This document shows, piece by piece, positions 20,463 to 29,933 of a stretch of 64,000 bases of DNA (position 1 is its first letter; the number at the start of each line of letters is the position of its first letter). The translations under genes were made by a program, and so were the position numbers. The notes under the pieces were generated by a model. The model ran no database searches, was not told the DNA's origin, and saw only the letters and a list, made by a program, of their open reading frames with translations. The stretch lies in assembly GCF_003123685.1 (NCBI RefSeq), contig NZ_QCYJ01000021.1, positions 496,001 through 560,000 on the forward strand. The letters run 5' to 3'. The DNA is from Nocardia aurea. GTDB lineage: Bacteria > Actinomycetota > Actinomycetes > Mycobacteriales > Mycobacteriaceae.

Positions 20463-21853
20463 GCGGGGCGCGCCCGAGAACGCTGACGGGGCCCTCGTCG
20501 CGGCATCCGCTGGGTTTCTACCCCGCCTACCGGTCCGATCCGTTGACGCTGTTCTACGAACAGGCCGTCGCCCACCGGGGCAGTGTGCGGTTGCGGCTGG
20601 CCAACCAGCACGTGCACCTGCTCGTCGATCCCGATCACATCGACCAGGTGCTCGTGACCGGCGCGGCCAAGTACCGCAAGGGCATCAGCTACCAGAGCCT
20701 GAATCACCTGCTCGGGCCCGGTCTGCTGACCAGCGGTGGCGAACTGTGGAAACGTCAGCGCGCGCTGATCAAACCGGCGTTCGGGCGCAGGCATGTCGAC
20801 GCCGAGATCCCGCTCATGGTCGCGTGCGGGCAGCGCATGCTCGAACGCCTCGACGCCCGCGCCGCGGAGGGCGCACCGTTCGATCTGGTGCCCGAGGTGA
20901 TGGGATTCGCGGCCGACGTGGTGTGCCGCGCGGTGATGGGCGCCGAAATCGACGGCATCCTGCCCCAGATCGAGGACGACGTCCGCGACGGGGTGGACTG
21001 GGTGATGCGCCACATGGCCGCGCCGATCCAGCTGCCGCCCGGCCTGCCCACCCCGGCGAACCGCCGATTCCGCGGCGTGCTCGCGCGTCTGCACCGGGTG
21101 GTCGACGACGTCATCGCGGGCAATCGCGATACCGAGGGGGAACAGGCTCATTCCCTGCTCGCCAGGTTGCTGGCCGCCCGCGACGACGCCGGTCACGCCA
21201 TGGACGACGAACAACTGCGCCACGAGGTCCTCACCTTCCTGCTGGCCGGGCACGAGACCACCGGCGGCGCGCTGGCCTGGACGGTCTACGAGCTGTGCCG
21301 CAACCCCGCGGTGCTGGCGCGGGTGCGCGACGAGATCGACACGACGCTGAGCGTCACCGCGATCGAGAACGCCCTGCCCGCACTCGAATCGACCGGGCGC
21401 TGCGTCGACGAGGCCATGCGTCTGCACCCGCCCGCGTGGGCGTTCAGCCGCACCGCGATCGAACCCGACAGTTTCGACACCTTCGATCTGGAACCGGGGG
21501 CGATCGTGGTGATCAGCCCCTTCGTGAACCACCGATTCCCCGATTTCTGGGAATCGCCGCTCACCTTCGATCCCGAGCGTTTCACCAGGGAACGTGCCCG
21601 CGCGCGTCCGCCGTTCCGCTATTTCCCCTTCGGCTGGGGCGCGCACCTGTGCGTCGGCCAGCACATGGCCCTGGTGGAGGTGCGGGTCGGCCTCGCGATG
21701 TTGTTGTCGCGCTACGACATCGAACTGGTGAACGGCCTGCGGGTGCGTGAGAACCCCGAGATCTCCAATACCCCCGATCCGGTGCTGGTTCGGCTCACCC
21801 GCCGACAGCACGCGGCCCCCGCCGAGGACTCCTTGGCCGAGGCCGCGCGATGA
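20459..21853 (+). CDS. Cytochrome P450
   Basis: A 464-residue P450. It has the oxygen-activating I-helix motif AGHETT, the ExxR pair EAMR, and the heme loop FPFGWGAHLCVG, with C398 as proximal ligand. No membrane anchor is visible. The start overlaps the FAAL stop by 4 nt, and the next gene overlaps its own stop. No ferredoxin lies in this operon, so electrons would come from elsewhere. It probably oxidises (hydroxylates or desaturates) the acyl chain or amino-lipid made by the operon; this is an inference from context. Confidence 0.92.
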   Translation: MSGARPRTLTGPSSRHPLGFYPAYRSDPLTLFYEQAVAHRGSVRLRLANQHVHLLVDPDHIDQVLVTGAAKYRKGISYQSLNHLLGPGLLTSGGELWKRQRALIKPAFGRRHVDAEIPLMVACGQRMLERLDARAAEGAPFDLVPEVMGFAADVVCRAVMGAEIDGILPQIEDDVRDGVDWVMRHMAAPIQLPPGLPTPANRRFRGVLARLHRVVDDVIAGNRDTEGEQAHSLLARLLAARDDAGHAMDDEQLRHEVLTFLLAGHETTGGALAWTVYELCRNPAVLARVRDEIDTTLSVTAIENALPALESTGRCVDEAMRLHPPAWAFSRTAIEPDSFDTFDLEPGAIVVISPFVNHRFPDFWESPLTFDPERFTRERARARPPFRYFPFGWGAHLCVGQHMALVEVRVGLAMLLSRYDIELVNGLRVRENPEISNTPDPVLVRLTRRQHAAPAEDSLAEAAR

Positions 21854-24603
21854 AGAGGCAGAACTCTATGAATCCGACAGATACCGGCACCGTGGTGCCC
21901 GCCTCGGTACTGGCCGAATCCGGGACACCGGACGACACCGCGCTGTTCGGCGCCAAGGCCGCGAACCTGGGCAGGCTGCTCGCCGCCGGGTACCGCGTCC
22001 CGCCGTTCGTGGTGGTGCCGACGCGGGCGTGCGCGGAGATCCTGGCCCCGGTGGCCGACGCCGTCGCCGAAATCCTGACGACCCTCGACCACACCGATTC
22101 CGCGTCACTGCGTTCGGTGTCCGCCGATATCCGAGCGTTGATCCTCGATCTGTCACTGCCGGAGTCGGTGTCGGCCGGACTCGAATCCGCGCTCGCCGAA
22201 TTGGCCGACGGGCCGGTACGGCTCGCGGTGCGATCATCGGTCAGCGGTGAGGATTCGGCCACCGACTCCTTCGCCGGGCAGCTCGACACCTTCCTCAACG
22301 TCGCCCCCGAAGCGGTACCTCGTGCCGTGCTCGGCGTCCTCGCCTCGGCGTACTCGGAGCGGTCGCTGTTCTACCGGGCCCACCGCGGGCTCGACAACGG
22401 CGGCGTCGACTGCGCCGTGCTGGTGCAGGTACTGGTCGACAGCGCCGTCGCGGGGGTGGCGTTCAGCTGTAATCCGCAGACCGGCGACCCCGCCGAATCC
22501 GTGGTCTCGGCGGCACTCGGTCTCGGCGAGGGGGTGGTCGCGGGCACGGTCGAATGCGATACCTATTTCCTCGACAACGCCTCGGGCGCCATCGTGTCCA
22601 GGAGTGTGGCGGACAAGCGCCACCGCGTCGTGGCCGACGGTGCGAAGGGCACCGTGGTGGCCGCGATCGAGGGCGGTGACACCGCGCCCGCGTTGACCGA
22701 CGCGCAGGTGACCGAATTGGCGCGCACCGCCGCGCGGCTCGCCGAAACATTCGGCGCCCCACAGGATATCGAATGGGCCTACGACGTCGACGGCACGCTG
22801 TTCCTGTTGCAGGCGCGTCCGGTCACCGCGACCGGCGCGCGCGAGACCATCTTCGACAACGTCAATGTCGCCGAATCGTATCCGGGACTGTCGAGCCCGC
22901 TGACCTTCTCGATTCTGCGCGCGGCCTACGAGCAGGTGTTCCGCGCCTGCCACCGGGATTTCGGCGCGACCGCCGAGATCGTCGACCGCAACGCCGCCGA
23001 TCTCTACCCGTATCTGGTCGGCACCGCACACGGGCGGATCTACTACAACATCAGCAACTGGTATCGGCTCTTCCTCCAGATCCCCGGCATGGAATTCGCG
23101 ATCGAAGGGTGGGAGGCCGCGCTCAATATCGAGAACCGCTACCGGCGTCCCGCCGCTCCCGAACGCGGATTCGCGCGGTTGCGTATGTACGCGCTGCGGG
23201 TGCGAGTCATCGCGATCATCGCCTTCGGCTGGCTGCGGCTGCCACGTCGACTCCGGGCATTCTTCACCGAACTGGCCGCGTTCACCGCCGATCTCGACCA
23301 TCGTCTGGCGCCGGAGACGCCCGCGCGCGAACGTGATCCGGAAGCGCTGCTGCAATGGACCGAGCGCTGCCTGAACGAACTGGTACCCGCCTACTCGGTG
23401 CAGATCTTCAACGATTTCCTCGCCCAGCAACTCTTCCACGTCGTCGGACAACTGCTCGAGCGCAAGGGCCTCGACGAATCCGAGGCCATCACGTTGCGCA
23501 ACGAATTGTTCTGCGGCGAGGAAGGCGTCGACAGCGTCGACCCGGTCCGTTCGGCACTGGAGCTGACAGCGACCATCAGGGCCGACGCGGAACTGCGTGC
23601 ACTGTTCGAGGGACCGCTGGACGCACACGCCGTCTGGAAGACGCTGGCACAGCGCGAATTCGGTACCTTCCGGGCCGCGTACCTGCGTCACATCGCCCTG
23701 TTCGGCGACCGCACCGTCGACGAACTGAAACTCGAGACCGATCCGCTGGGCGAACACCCGCAACGGCTCGTGCCGATGCTGCGCAACTACCTGCGCGGCG
23801 GTCAGAACATCGATGACATGGCCGCGCGCGAGAAGGCGATCCGGCGTGAGGCCGAGGCCACGGCGACGGCTCTGTTCCGCGGCGGCAGCGCCGTCGAACG
23901 GCTCGCGTTCCGGTTCGCGCTGGGCCGGGCCCGCGAACATGTCAAGCAGCGCGAGAACATGAGACTCGGACGCAGCCGTTCCTTCGGCCTGATCAAACGG
24001 GTGTTCCGGGAATTCGGCACGCAATTCCACGAGGCCGGGCTGCTGGAGCGGCCACGCGACATCTTCTGGCTGACCTACGAGGAGATCGCCGCGCTGACCA
24101 GGGGTACCGCCGTCGACACCGATGTCGCCAGGACGGTGCGGACCCGCCACGGCGACCACGAACGCTGGCGGGCCGTGGCGATGCCGTCGCGCATCGTCAC
24201 CACCGGGATCGCCGCGACCGAGATCAACGATCCGGCCCTGGAAGCGCCGCCGACCGACGCCGACACCTCGCAGAAGGTTCTGCGCGGCATCGGTTGCGCG
24301 CCGGGACGGGTCGAGGCCTCCGCGCTTGTCCTGGGCACACCCGATCCCGACGTGGAGATCGACGGACAGATCCTGGTCGCCTCCACCACCGACCCCGGCT
24401 GGGTGTTCCTCATGGTCGCGGCCGGTGGCCTGATCAGTGAACGGGGCAGCGTGCTGTCCCATACCGCGATCATCGGGCGCGAACTCGGAATTCCTACCGT
24501 GGTGGGAGTTCCCGGCGTCACCCGATTGGTCGCCAGCGGCGACCGGCTGGCACTCGACGGCCGCGCAGGCACCGCGACGATCCTGGACGAGGACCCATCA
24601 TGA
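21850..24603 (+). CDS. PEP-synthase / rifampin-phosphotransferase-like protein
   Basis: A 917-residue relative of PEP synthase and rifampin phosphotransferase. The N-terminal ATP-binding part has GAKAANLGRL and AVRSSVSGEDSATDSFAGQ. A long middle region follows (about 330-800). The C-terminal swivelling domain has phospho-carrier H871 in GSVLSHTAIIGRELGIP. Family members transfer a phosphate from ATP through this His to a small molecule. This is the second copy of the module fused in the 2025-residue protein. Start 21850 overlaps the P450 stop; an alternative ATG lies at 21868. The acceptor is unknown: pyruvate is possible, but a hydroxyl or amino group on the pathway product is also plausible. 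Confidence 0.85.
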   Translation: MKRQNSMNPTDTGTVVPASVLAESGTPDDTALFGAKAANLGRLLAAGYRVPPFVVVPTRACAEILAPVADAVAEILTTLDHTDSASLRSVSADIRALILDLSLPESVSAGLESALAELADGPVRLAVRSSVSGEDSATDSFAGQLDTFLNVAPEAVPRAVLGVLASAYSERSLFYRAHRGLDNGGVDCAVLVQVLVDSAVAGVAFSCNPQTGDPAESVVSAALGLGEGVVAGTVECDTYFLDNASGAIVSRSVADKRHRVVADGAKGTVVAAIEGGDTAPALTDAQVTELARTAARLAETFGAPQDIEWAYDVDGTLFLLQARPVTATGARETIFDNVNVAESYPGLSSPLTFSILRAAYEQVFRACHRDFGATAEIVDRNAADLYPYLVGTAHGRIYYNISNWYRLFLQIPGMEFAIEGWEAALNIENRYRRPAAPERGFARLRMYALRVRVIAIIAFGWLRLPRRLRAFFTELAAFTADLDHRLAPETPARERDPEALLQWTERCLNELVPAYSVQIFNDFLAQQLFHVVGQLLERKGLDESEAITLRNELFCGEEGVDSVDPVRSALELTATIRADAELRALFEGPLDAHAVWKTLAQREFGTFRAAYLRHIALFGDRTVDELKLETDPLGEHPQRLVPMLRNYLRGGQNIDDMAAREKAIRREAEATATALFRGGSAVERLAFRFALGRAREHVKQRENMRLGRSRSFGLIKRVFREFGTQFHEAGLLERPRDIFWLTYEEIAALTRGTAVDTDVARTVRTRHGDHERWRAVAMPSRIVTTGIAATEINDPALEAPPTDADTSQKVLRGIGCAPGRVEASALVLGTPDPDVEIDGQILVASTTDPGWVFLMVAAGGLISERGSVLSHTAIIGRELGIPTVVGVPGVTRLVASGDRLALDGRAGTATILDEDPS

Positions 24604-25907
24604 CCGCATCACCGGTATCCCCGCCCGTGGCGGGCCACGGCGAGAACTTCAGTCTGGAGCACTATCTCGACAGTGGGGCACACACCTTCGAGCAGCGTTT
24701 CGACGATTTCCGGCCCTATGTCACCAATGCCAGGGGCACCGGATTCGTGCTGCGCGAGATCACCGGCCCCGCCGGACCCGTGGTGCGGGTCCGCGATCCC
24801 GACGGCGGCGAGATCCGCGAGCTGATCATGCTCGGCTCCAACAACTATCTCGGCCTGGGCAACGAGCCGGAGATCATCGAGGCGGCCGTCGCGGCGACCC
24901 GCGAATTCGGTATCGGCTGCGGCGGGCCGCCGCTGCTCAACGGCACCACCTCGCTGCATCGGCGACTCGAGGACCGCCTCGCCGAGACCAAGGGATGTGA
25001 GGCGGCCCTGGTCTTCTCCTCCGGCTATGCCGCCAATGTCGGGTGGGTGACCGGGCTGCTGCGCAACGGCGACATCCTGCTCTACGACGAGCAGAGCCAC
25101 GCGAGCCTCTACGACGGCATCCAACTGGGCAGGGTTCGCTCGATGGCCTTCGAGCACAACGATATGGGCCATCTGCGCCACCGCCTGATGCAGGTGCGCT
25201 GGCGCAATCCCGGTGCGAATATCGTCGTCGCGGTCGAAGGCGTGTACTCGATGGACGGCGATATCGCGGCACTGCCGCAGATCCGCGCGCTGTGCGATTC
25301 GTTCGGCGCCTGGCTGGCGATCGACGACGCGCACGGCACCGGGGTGCTCGGCGCGCGGGGGCACGGCACCGCCGAACATTTCGATATGCCCGACGGCGCG
25401 GTCGAGTTGTATATGGGCACCTTCTCGAAGGTATTCGCGACCACCGGCGGATTCGTGGCCGGATCGCGCGATCTGGTCGACACCCTGCGCTTCTTCGCCA
25501 GGTCCTACATGTTCTCCGCGTCGCTGTCACCGGCGGTGGTCGCCTCGGTACTGGCGTCGATCGATTTCATCGATGAGCATCCCGAGCGCATTCGCCGATT
25601 GCACGACAACACCGACTATTTCGTGCGCGAACTGCGCCGCATGGGTTTCGCTGTCGACCCGCAGACGGCCATCATCCCGATTCTGGTGCCGCAGCGGCTC
25701 GCGGTCGCCGAGGTGGTGGCGGCCCTGCATCGGGCGGGCGTGTTCGTCAACGGCGTCGAATTCCCCGCGGTGCCCCGCGAACAACAGCGACTGCGAATCT
25801 CCATGATGGCCACGCTCACCCGTGACCAGCTCGATTTCGCGCTCGAACAGATAGCCGCCGTCGCGCGGAACTTCGGATTCCATCCAGAACAGGAGGGCGA
25901 CGCATGA
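24600..25907 (+). CDS. Alpha-oxoamine synthase (AONS/KBL/SPT family)
   Basis: A 435-residue fold-type I PLP enzyme. Family marks are MLGSNNYLGL, GCGGPPLLNGT, the cofactor Asp/His of IDDAHGTGVLG, and PLP lysine K277 in MGTFSKVFATTGG. The family decarboxylatively condenses an amino acid with an acyl thioester, giving an alpha-amino ketone (for example serine palmitoyltransferase, 8-amino-7-oxononanoate synthase). No biotin genes are nearby. FAAL, ACPs, a lipid-kinase-like gene and an SDR share the operon, so a sphingoid-type long-chain amino ketone is a good guess. Start and stop both overlap the neighbours by 4 nt. Confidence 0.88.
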   Translation: MTASPVSPPVAGHGENFSLEHYLDSGAHTFEQRFDDFRPYVTNARGTGFVLREITGPAGPVVRVRDPDGGEIRELIMLGSNNYLGLGNEPEIIEAAVAATREFGIGCGGPPLLNGTTSLHRRLEDRLAETKGCEAALVFSSGYAANVGWVTGLLRNGDILLYDEQSHASLYDGIQLGRVRSMAFEHNDMGHLRHRLMQVRWRNPGANIVVAVEGVYSMDGDIAALPQIRALCDSFGAWLAIDDAHGTGVLGARGHGTAEHFDMPDGAVELYMGTFSKVFATTGGFVAGSRDLVDTLRFFARSYMFSASLSPAVVASVLASIDFIDEHPERIRRLHDNTDYFVRELRRMGFAVDPQTAIIPILVPQRLAVAEVVAALHRAGVFVNGVEFPAVPREQQRLRISMMATLTRDQLDFALEQIAAVARNFGFHPEQEGDA

Positions 25908-27298
25908 CCGAGATCGCGACGGGTGGTTCGGCGCCCGAACGGCTGCTGGTCCTCGCGGCCCTCGCCGCACCGAGTGCCGACGAACGGGTCGAACTCGCGA
26001 AACTGGCGCACGAGGTGACGGACTGGCCGGAATTCCTGGCCCTGGCCCGCCTCAACGCGACGGTGCCGCTGGTGCAACGCCGACTGGAGGCCGAGGAACT
26101 GTTCGGACTCGTGCCGGAACCGGTCGCCACCGAATTCCGTACCGTGACAGATCATATCGGCGCGGTGAACGACCGCAGACTGGCGGGCGCACTGGAACTG
26201 CTGCGGCGCTTCGACGAACGCGGGGTGCGCTGCGTCGTTCTCAAGGGGATGCTGTTCTCCGCCGAGATCTATCACGATCCGCGCTACAAACGCATGAACG
26301 ACCTCGACATCCTGATCGAACTGGATCAGGTCGAGACCGCGATCGAGATCTACCGGGAACTGGGGCTTTTCGCTACCTCGGAGTTGCTGGGCAAGGCCCC
26401 CAAGGTGCGCGCGGAACGGTCGCATCATCTGCCGTCGTTCGTCTCGCGCGACGGCGCGCTCGTCGTCGGCACGCACTGGGGCCTGATCACCCCGCTGACC
26501 CCGTACACCATCGACTACGCCGCCATCTGGGAGCGGGTGCGGCGCATAGATTTCTACGGCGTGCCCGCCTGGGCGATGGCCGACGAGGACAATCTGCATC
26601 ACCTGGGCATCCACCTGCCCTACTACAAGACCGGGGTGCGCGAACTCGGCGACATCTGGAACCTCGCGCGTCACGCGACCGACCTGGACTACGGCCTGCT
26701 CGAACGTGAGATCAGCCGGGCGGGGACCGAAAGCCTGATGTACCACGCGTTGTCGCTGTCGCACCGGCTGGTGCCGTCACCGGATTTCGCCCGTCTGCTC
26801 ACCGGGCTGCGGCCGCGAATCACCCGATTCACCCGCTACGACACCGCGCGCAAGATCGCCGACATCTCCGCCCTGCTTCGCAGTCGCTCGACCCACACCT
26901 CCCGAATCGAGAAGGCGTACACCGAATTCAACATGACCGCGGTCGCGCACGAGAAGCGCGAGAGTTTCGCCCGGCTCTGGAAGGATCTGCTGGCTGTGCC
27001 CGGCGACGAAGCGGCGCGGATGAGTTCGCTGCGCGCGCCGGGTCCGCTCTCGGCGGTCGGCGCGCGGGTTTCGGCACCGTATCGACTGACCAGGGTGTTC
27101 CAGCGGGACCTCGGCCGCTGGCTGTTTCCCGCTGCCCTGGCGAAGACGGTCGTCGATCTGGGCGCCGCCTACGGAGCCGAGGCGACGCGCAGGGTGCGCG
27201 GACGCGGACGGGCGGTGCGCCCCGGGATCGAGGACTACGCGGCCGAACTCGGCCTGACCCGCGCCGACCTGCAAGCCGTTCTGGACAGTCAGGAATGA
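25904..27298 (+). CDS. Nucleotidyltransferase-like protein (NTP_transf_5 type)
   Basis: A 464-residue protein. The KGMLFSAEIYHDPRYKRMND stretch, followed at once by LDILIE, matches the pattern of the uncharacterised nucleotidyltransferase family PF14907: a basic/Gly start, then a paired-Asp MNDLDIL motif. Members of this group occur in natural product and capsule clusters, and their reaction is mostly unknown. It overlaps both neighbours by 4 nt. A head-group transfer (for example adenylyl or cytidylyl) to a phosphorylated lipid would fit, but that is inference. Confidence 0.7.
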   Translation: MTEIATGGSAPERLLVLAALAAPSADERVELAKLAHEVTDWPEFLALARLNATVPLVQRRLEAEELFGLVPEPVATEFRTVTDHIGAVNDRRLAGALELLRRFDERGVRCVVLKGMLFSAEIYHDPRYKRMNDLDILIELDQVETAIEIYRELGLFATSELLGKAPKVRAERSHHLPSFVSRDGALVVGTHWGLITPLTPYTIDYAAIWERVRRIDFYGVPAWAMADEDNLHHLGIHLPYYKTGVRELGDIWNLARHATDLDYGLLEREISRAGTESLMYHALSLSHRLVPSPDFARLLTGLRPRITRFTRYDTARKIADISALLRSRSTHTSRIEKAYTEFNMTAVAHEKRESFARLWKDLLAVPGDEAARMSSLRAPGPLSAVGARVSAPYRLTRVFQRDLGRWLFPAALAKTVVDLGAAYGAEATRRVRGRGRAVRPGIEDYAAELGLTRADLQAVLDSQE

Positions 27299-28044
27299 CG
27301 GGCGCGGTAGGGCAGCACCCGCGCACGGTTCTGTGGGATCTGGACGGCACCCTCGTCGGCCTGCGCAAACGCACCTTCAAGACGGTGATGCCGCTGACGG
27401 CGGCGCTGTCGTTCCGCGATCTGACACCGCCGCACCGGTTCCTGCGGATCCTGCCCGGGATCATGAGACAGGTGCGCGGCAACGACACCGAGCACACCAA
27501 TACCGACCTCATGGTCGAATTGCTGGCGCGTGGACTCGGCGTCCCGGCCGAGATCGCCCGGCTGCGGCTCGGCCGCTTGACCGAGGTGGATTTCGCCCGG
27601 CTGCGGGCGTGTTTCCCGGCGCTTCCCGCCGCCGTGGCGACGGTGGCGGACCTGCGCGCTGCGGGCGTCGCACAGGTGGTCGCGACCAATCCGCTCTGGC
27701 CGTTGGCCTCGGCGACCACCCGATTGGGCTGGGGCGGACACGATCCGGCCGATTTCGACTTCATCACCAGCGGCGAGACCATGCGGCGGTCGAAGCCGCG
27801 GGTCGAGTTCTACCACGAACTGCTCGAACGTTTGGCCGTCGAGCCGCGACAGTGCGTGATGATCGGCAACGACGCCGCCAACGATGCCCCCGCGGCCCGC
27901 GCGGGTATCCCGGTCTTCCTGATCGGCGCGGCGAAAAGCGCCGTGCCCGAGGAATGTTCGCGGACCGGACTGGTATCCACGGGCAATTGGCCCCGGCTGC
28001 GCGAATGGCTGGGTATCGAGGAGAGGTCATGCTCGTCGTCCTGA
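27295..28044 (+). CDS. HAD-superfamily hydrolase
   Basis: A 249-residue HAD protein. Motif I is VLWDLDGTLVG with both aspartates. The fourth motif is MIGNDAANDAPAA, and a cap-like insert lies between them. ATN in VVATNPLW may be motif II. It is probably a phosphatase acting on a pathway intermediate. The start overlaps the preceding stop. The next gene starts 16 nt before this one ends, behind a GAGGAGAGG site inside the gene. Confidence 0.85.
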   Translation: MTGAVGQHPRTVLWDLDGTLVGLRKRTFKTVMPLTAALSFRDLTPPHRFLRILPGIMRQVRGNDTEHTNTDLMVELLARGLGVPAEIARLRLGRLTEVDFARLRACFPALPAAVATVADLRAAGVAQVVATNPLWPLASATTRLGWGGHDPADFDFITSGETMRRSKPRVEFYHELLERLAVEPRQCVMIGNDAANDAPAARAGIPVFLIGAAKSAVPEECSRTGLVSTGNWPRLREWLGIEERSCSSS

Positions 28045-28982
28045 ATCCCCAATCCAACGCCGGTACCGCGCCGCGGCGCTGGGAACCGGTGGAACAGCTA
28101 CTGCGACAGCGGTATCCGGCGCTGACCGTGGAACTGCCCGCCGACGCCGAACAGGCGACGAAACTGGTCAGAGCGCATATCGACAACCACGCGGACCGCA
28201 CGCCGGGACCCATCGTCGCGGCGGGCGGCGACGGCATGGTGAACCTGGTGCTCAATGCCGTCATGGATCCGGAAACCGATCGTCCGCGTCGCGGGGCCGA
28301 GGAGATAGCGCTCGGCGCGGTCGGACTCGGCAGCTCCAACGACTTCCACAAACCGCTCCGCTCGGAGTCGATGATCGCCGACGTCGCGGTCCGCGTCGAC
28401 GCGGACCGCGCGGAACGGGTCGATGTCGGCAAGGTGAGCATGCTGCTGCCCGACGGCACGCGCGCGGTGCGGTACTTCCTGCTCAACGCCAGCATGGGCC
28501 TGGTCGCCGCGGGTAACGACTCGTTCAACCACGCGAGCGGTGTCGTCGGTTGGCTGAAGTCCAGGAATGTGGAGGCCGCCATCGTCGCGACCGCGCTGGC
28601 CAATATCGCCACGCACACGCCGCTTCGGGTCGAGATACGCGGCACCGATTGGGAACACCGGACGCCGATCACGAATATCGCGGTGATCAAGAGCGTGCAT
28701 TTCGCGGGCGGCATGTACTACGACACCCCGGTGACCCGTGCCGACGGCCACTTCGATGTGAATATCTGGGACGCCGTGGGACGAGCGCGCGTCCTCGCCC
28801 TCATCGCGGGGCTCTACCGTGGCAAATTCAGCACGTCGACGGCGGCGATCTGCCATCGCGACACCGCCGTCGAACTGCGTCCAGACCGTCCCGCCCCGTT
28901 GGAATTGGACGGTGAGATCACCGTGGTCGAATCCGCGCGCCTGGAAGTGCTGCCGCGGGTACTGAAGGTGTGCGCGGCATGA
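28029..28982 (+). CDS. Diacylglycerol-kinase-like lipid kinase
   Basis: A 317-residue protein of the DAGK catalytic family. It starts LVVLNPQSNAG and has AAGGDGMVNLVLNAV (the family GGDGT loop with Met for Thr) and GLGSSNDF (usually GTANDFA). The family includes bacterial lipid kinases (YegS), sphingosine kinases and DAG kinase, which phosphorylate a lipid hydroxyl with ATP. Together with the oxoamine synthase and SDR it suggests phosphorylation of a long-chain amino alcohol. ATG at 28029 is favoured by the GAGGAGAGG site. Confidence 0.8.
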   Translation: MLVVLNPQSNAGTAPRRWEPVEQLLRQRYPALTVELPADAEQATKLVRAHIDNHADRTPGPIVAAGGDGMVNLVLNAVMDPETDRPRRGAEEIALGAVGLGSSNDFHKPLRSESMIADVAVRVDADRAERVDVGKVSMLLPDGTRAVRYFLLNASMGLVAAGNDSFNHASGVVGWLKSRNVEAAIVATALANIATHTPLRVEIRGTDWEHRTPITNIAVIKSVHFAGGMYYDTPVTRADGHFDVNIWDAVGRARVLALIAGLYRGKFSTSTAAICHRDTAVELRPDRPAPLELDGEITVVESARLEVLPRVLKVCAA

Positions 28983-29755
28983 GCGTCGTGCTGGTCACCG
29001 GCGCCGCCAACGGAATGGGCGCGGCGACCGCGAAATATCTGGCGGGCCTGGGCTATACGGTCGAGGCGTGCGATCGCCTCGACGGCGACGGTCACGCCAC
29101 CGTGGATGTCAGGGATACCGAGGCCGTCGATGCCTGGGTCGGGTCGGTACTCGACCGGCACGGCCGTATCGACGCGGTGGTCACCTTCGCGGCGTACGGG
29201 GTCGTCGGCTCGGTCGAGGAGACCGGGCCGGACGAGGCCGCCGACCTGTTCGACACGAACGTCCTCGGCACCCACCGCGTCGTGCGGGCCGCCATGCCGA
29301 CCATGCGCGCCCAGGGCGCGGGCCGGGTGGTCGTGGTGAGTTCGGGCGCGGGAGCGATCGCCGAGCCCTACGGCGGCTGGTACTCGGCGACCAAAGCGGC
29401 GGTGGAGCGTCTCGGCGAGGCGCTGCGGATGGAGGTCTCACAGTTCGGCGTGCGGGTCTCGGTTCTGGCCCCGGGGTGGACGGTCACCCCGATCATCGAT
29501 TCGTCGCTGCGGGTCACCCGGCCGATCGCCGACTACGACGCGGATCGCGGCGCGGTGCTGACGAGGGTGAGCGGATATCTCGCGCAGGGACAGCAGGCCG
29601 AGGAAGTTGCCAGAAAAGTGCAGGAGATCCTGTCCGCCGCGAGACCGCGCCAGACCTATCTGTGCGGCAACGACGTTCGGCTCTCCTTCTGGACCAGGCG
29701 ACTGGTGTCCGGACGGATGTACGAACGCCTGGTCCGGGGCTATTACGGGATTTGA
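28979..29755 (+). CDS. Short-chain dehydrogenase/reductase
   Basis: A 258-residue classical SDR with the nucleotide loop TGAANGMG and the YSATK catalytic pair. The usual NNAG is replaced by TFAAYG. The ATG at 28979 overlaps the lipid-kinase stop. A GTG at 28970 would add three residues. As the last gene of the coupled operon, it may reduce the ketone made by the oxoamine synthase, as 3-ketosphinganine reductases do; this is an inference. Confidence 0.85.
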   Translation: MSVVLVTGAANGMGAATAKYLAGLGYTVEACDRLDGDGHATVDVRDTEAVDAWVGSVLDRHGRIDAVVTFAAYGVVGSVEETGPDEAADLFDTNVLGTHRVVRAAMPTMRAQGAGRVVVVSSGAGAIAEPYGGWYSATKAAVERLGEALRMEVSQFGVRVSVLAPGWTVTPIIDSSLRVTRPIADYDADRGAVLTRVSGYLAQGQQAEEVARKVQEILSAARPRQTYLCGNDVRLSFWTRRLVSGRMYERLVRGYYGI

Positions 29756-29933
29756 CGCCGGAAATGCCCCGTTATGCCGGTAATATCAGCCCGCCGGAAC
29801 GGCCCCACGAAACCGGGGGCTTGCTCGGCACGCGTCGTGCCCTGGATTGTTGGGAGCAGTGTCCTCTCCCGCCGTCGTCCGCCGGGGTGCGCGCGGTAGG
29901 ACACGCGACGACGACCAACGATAGGGGCAGGCG

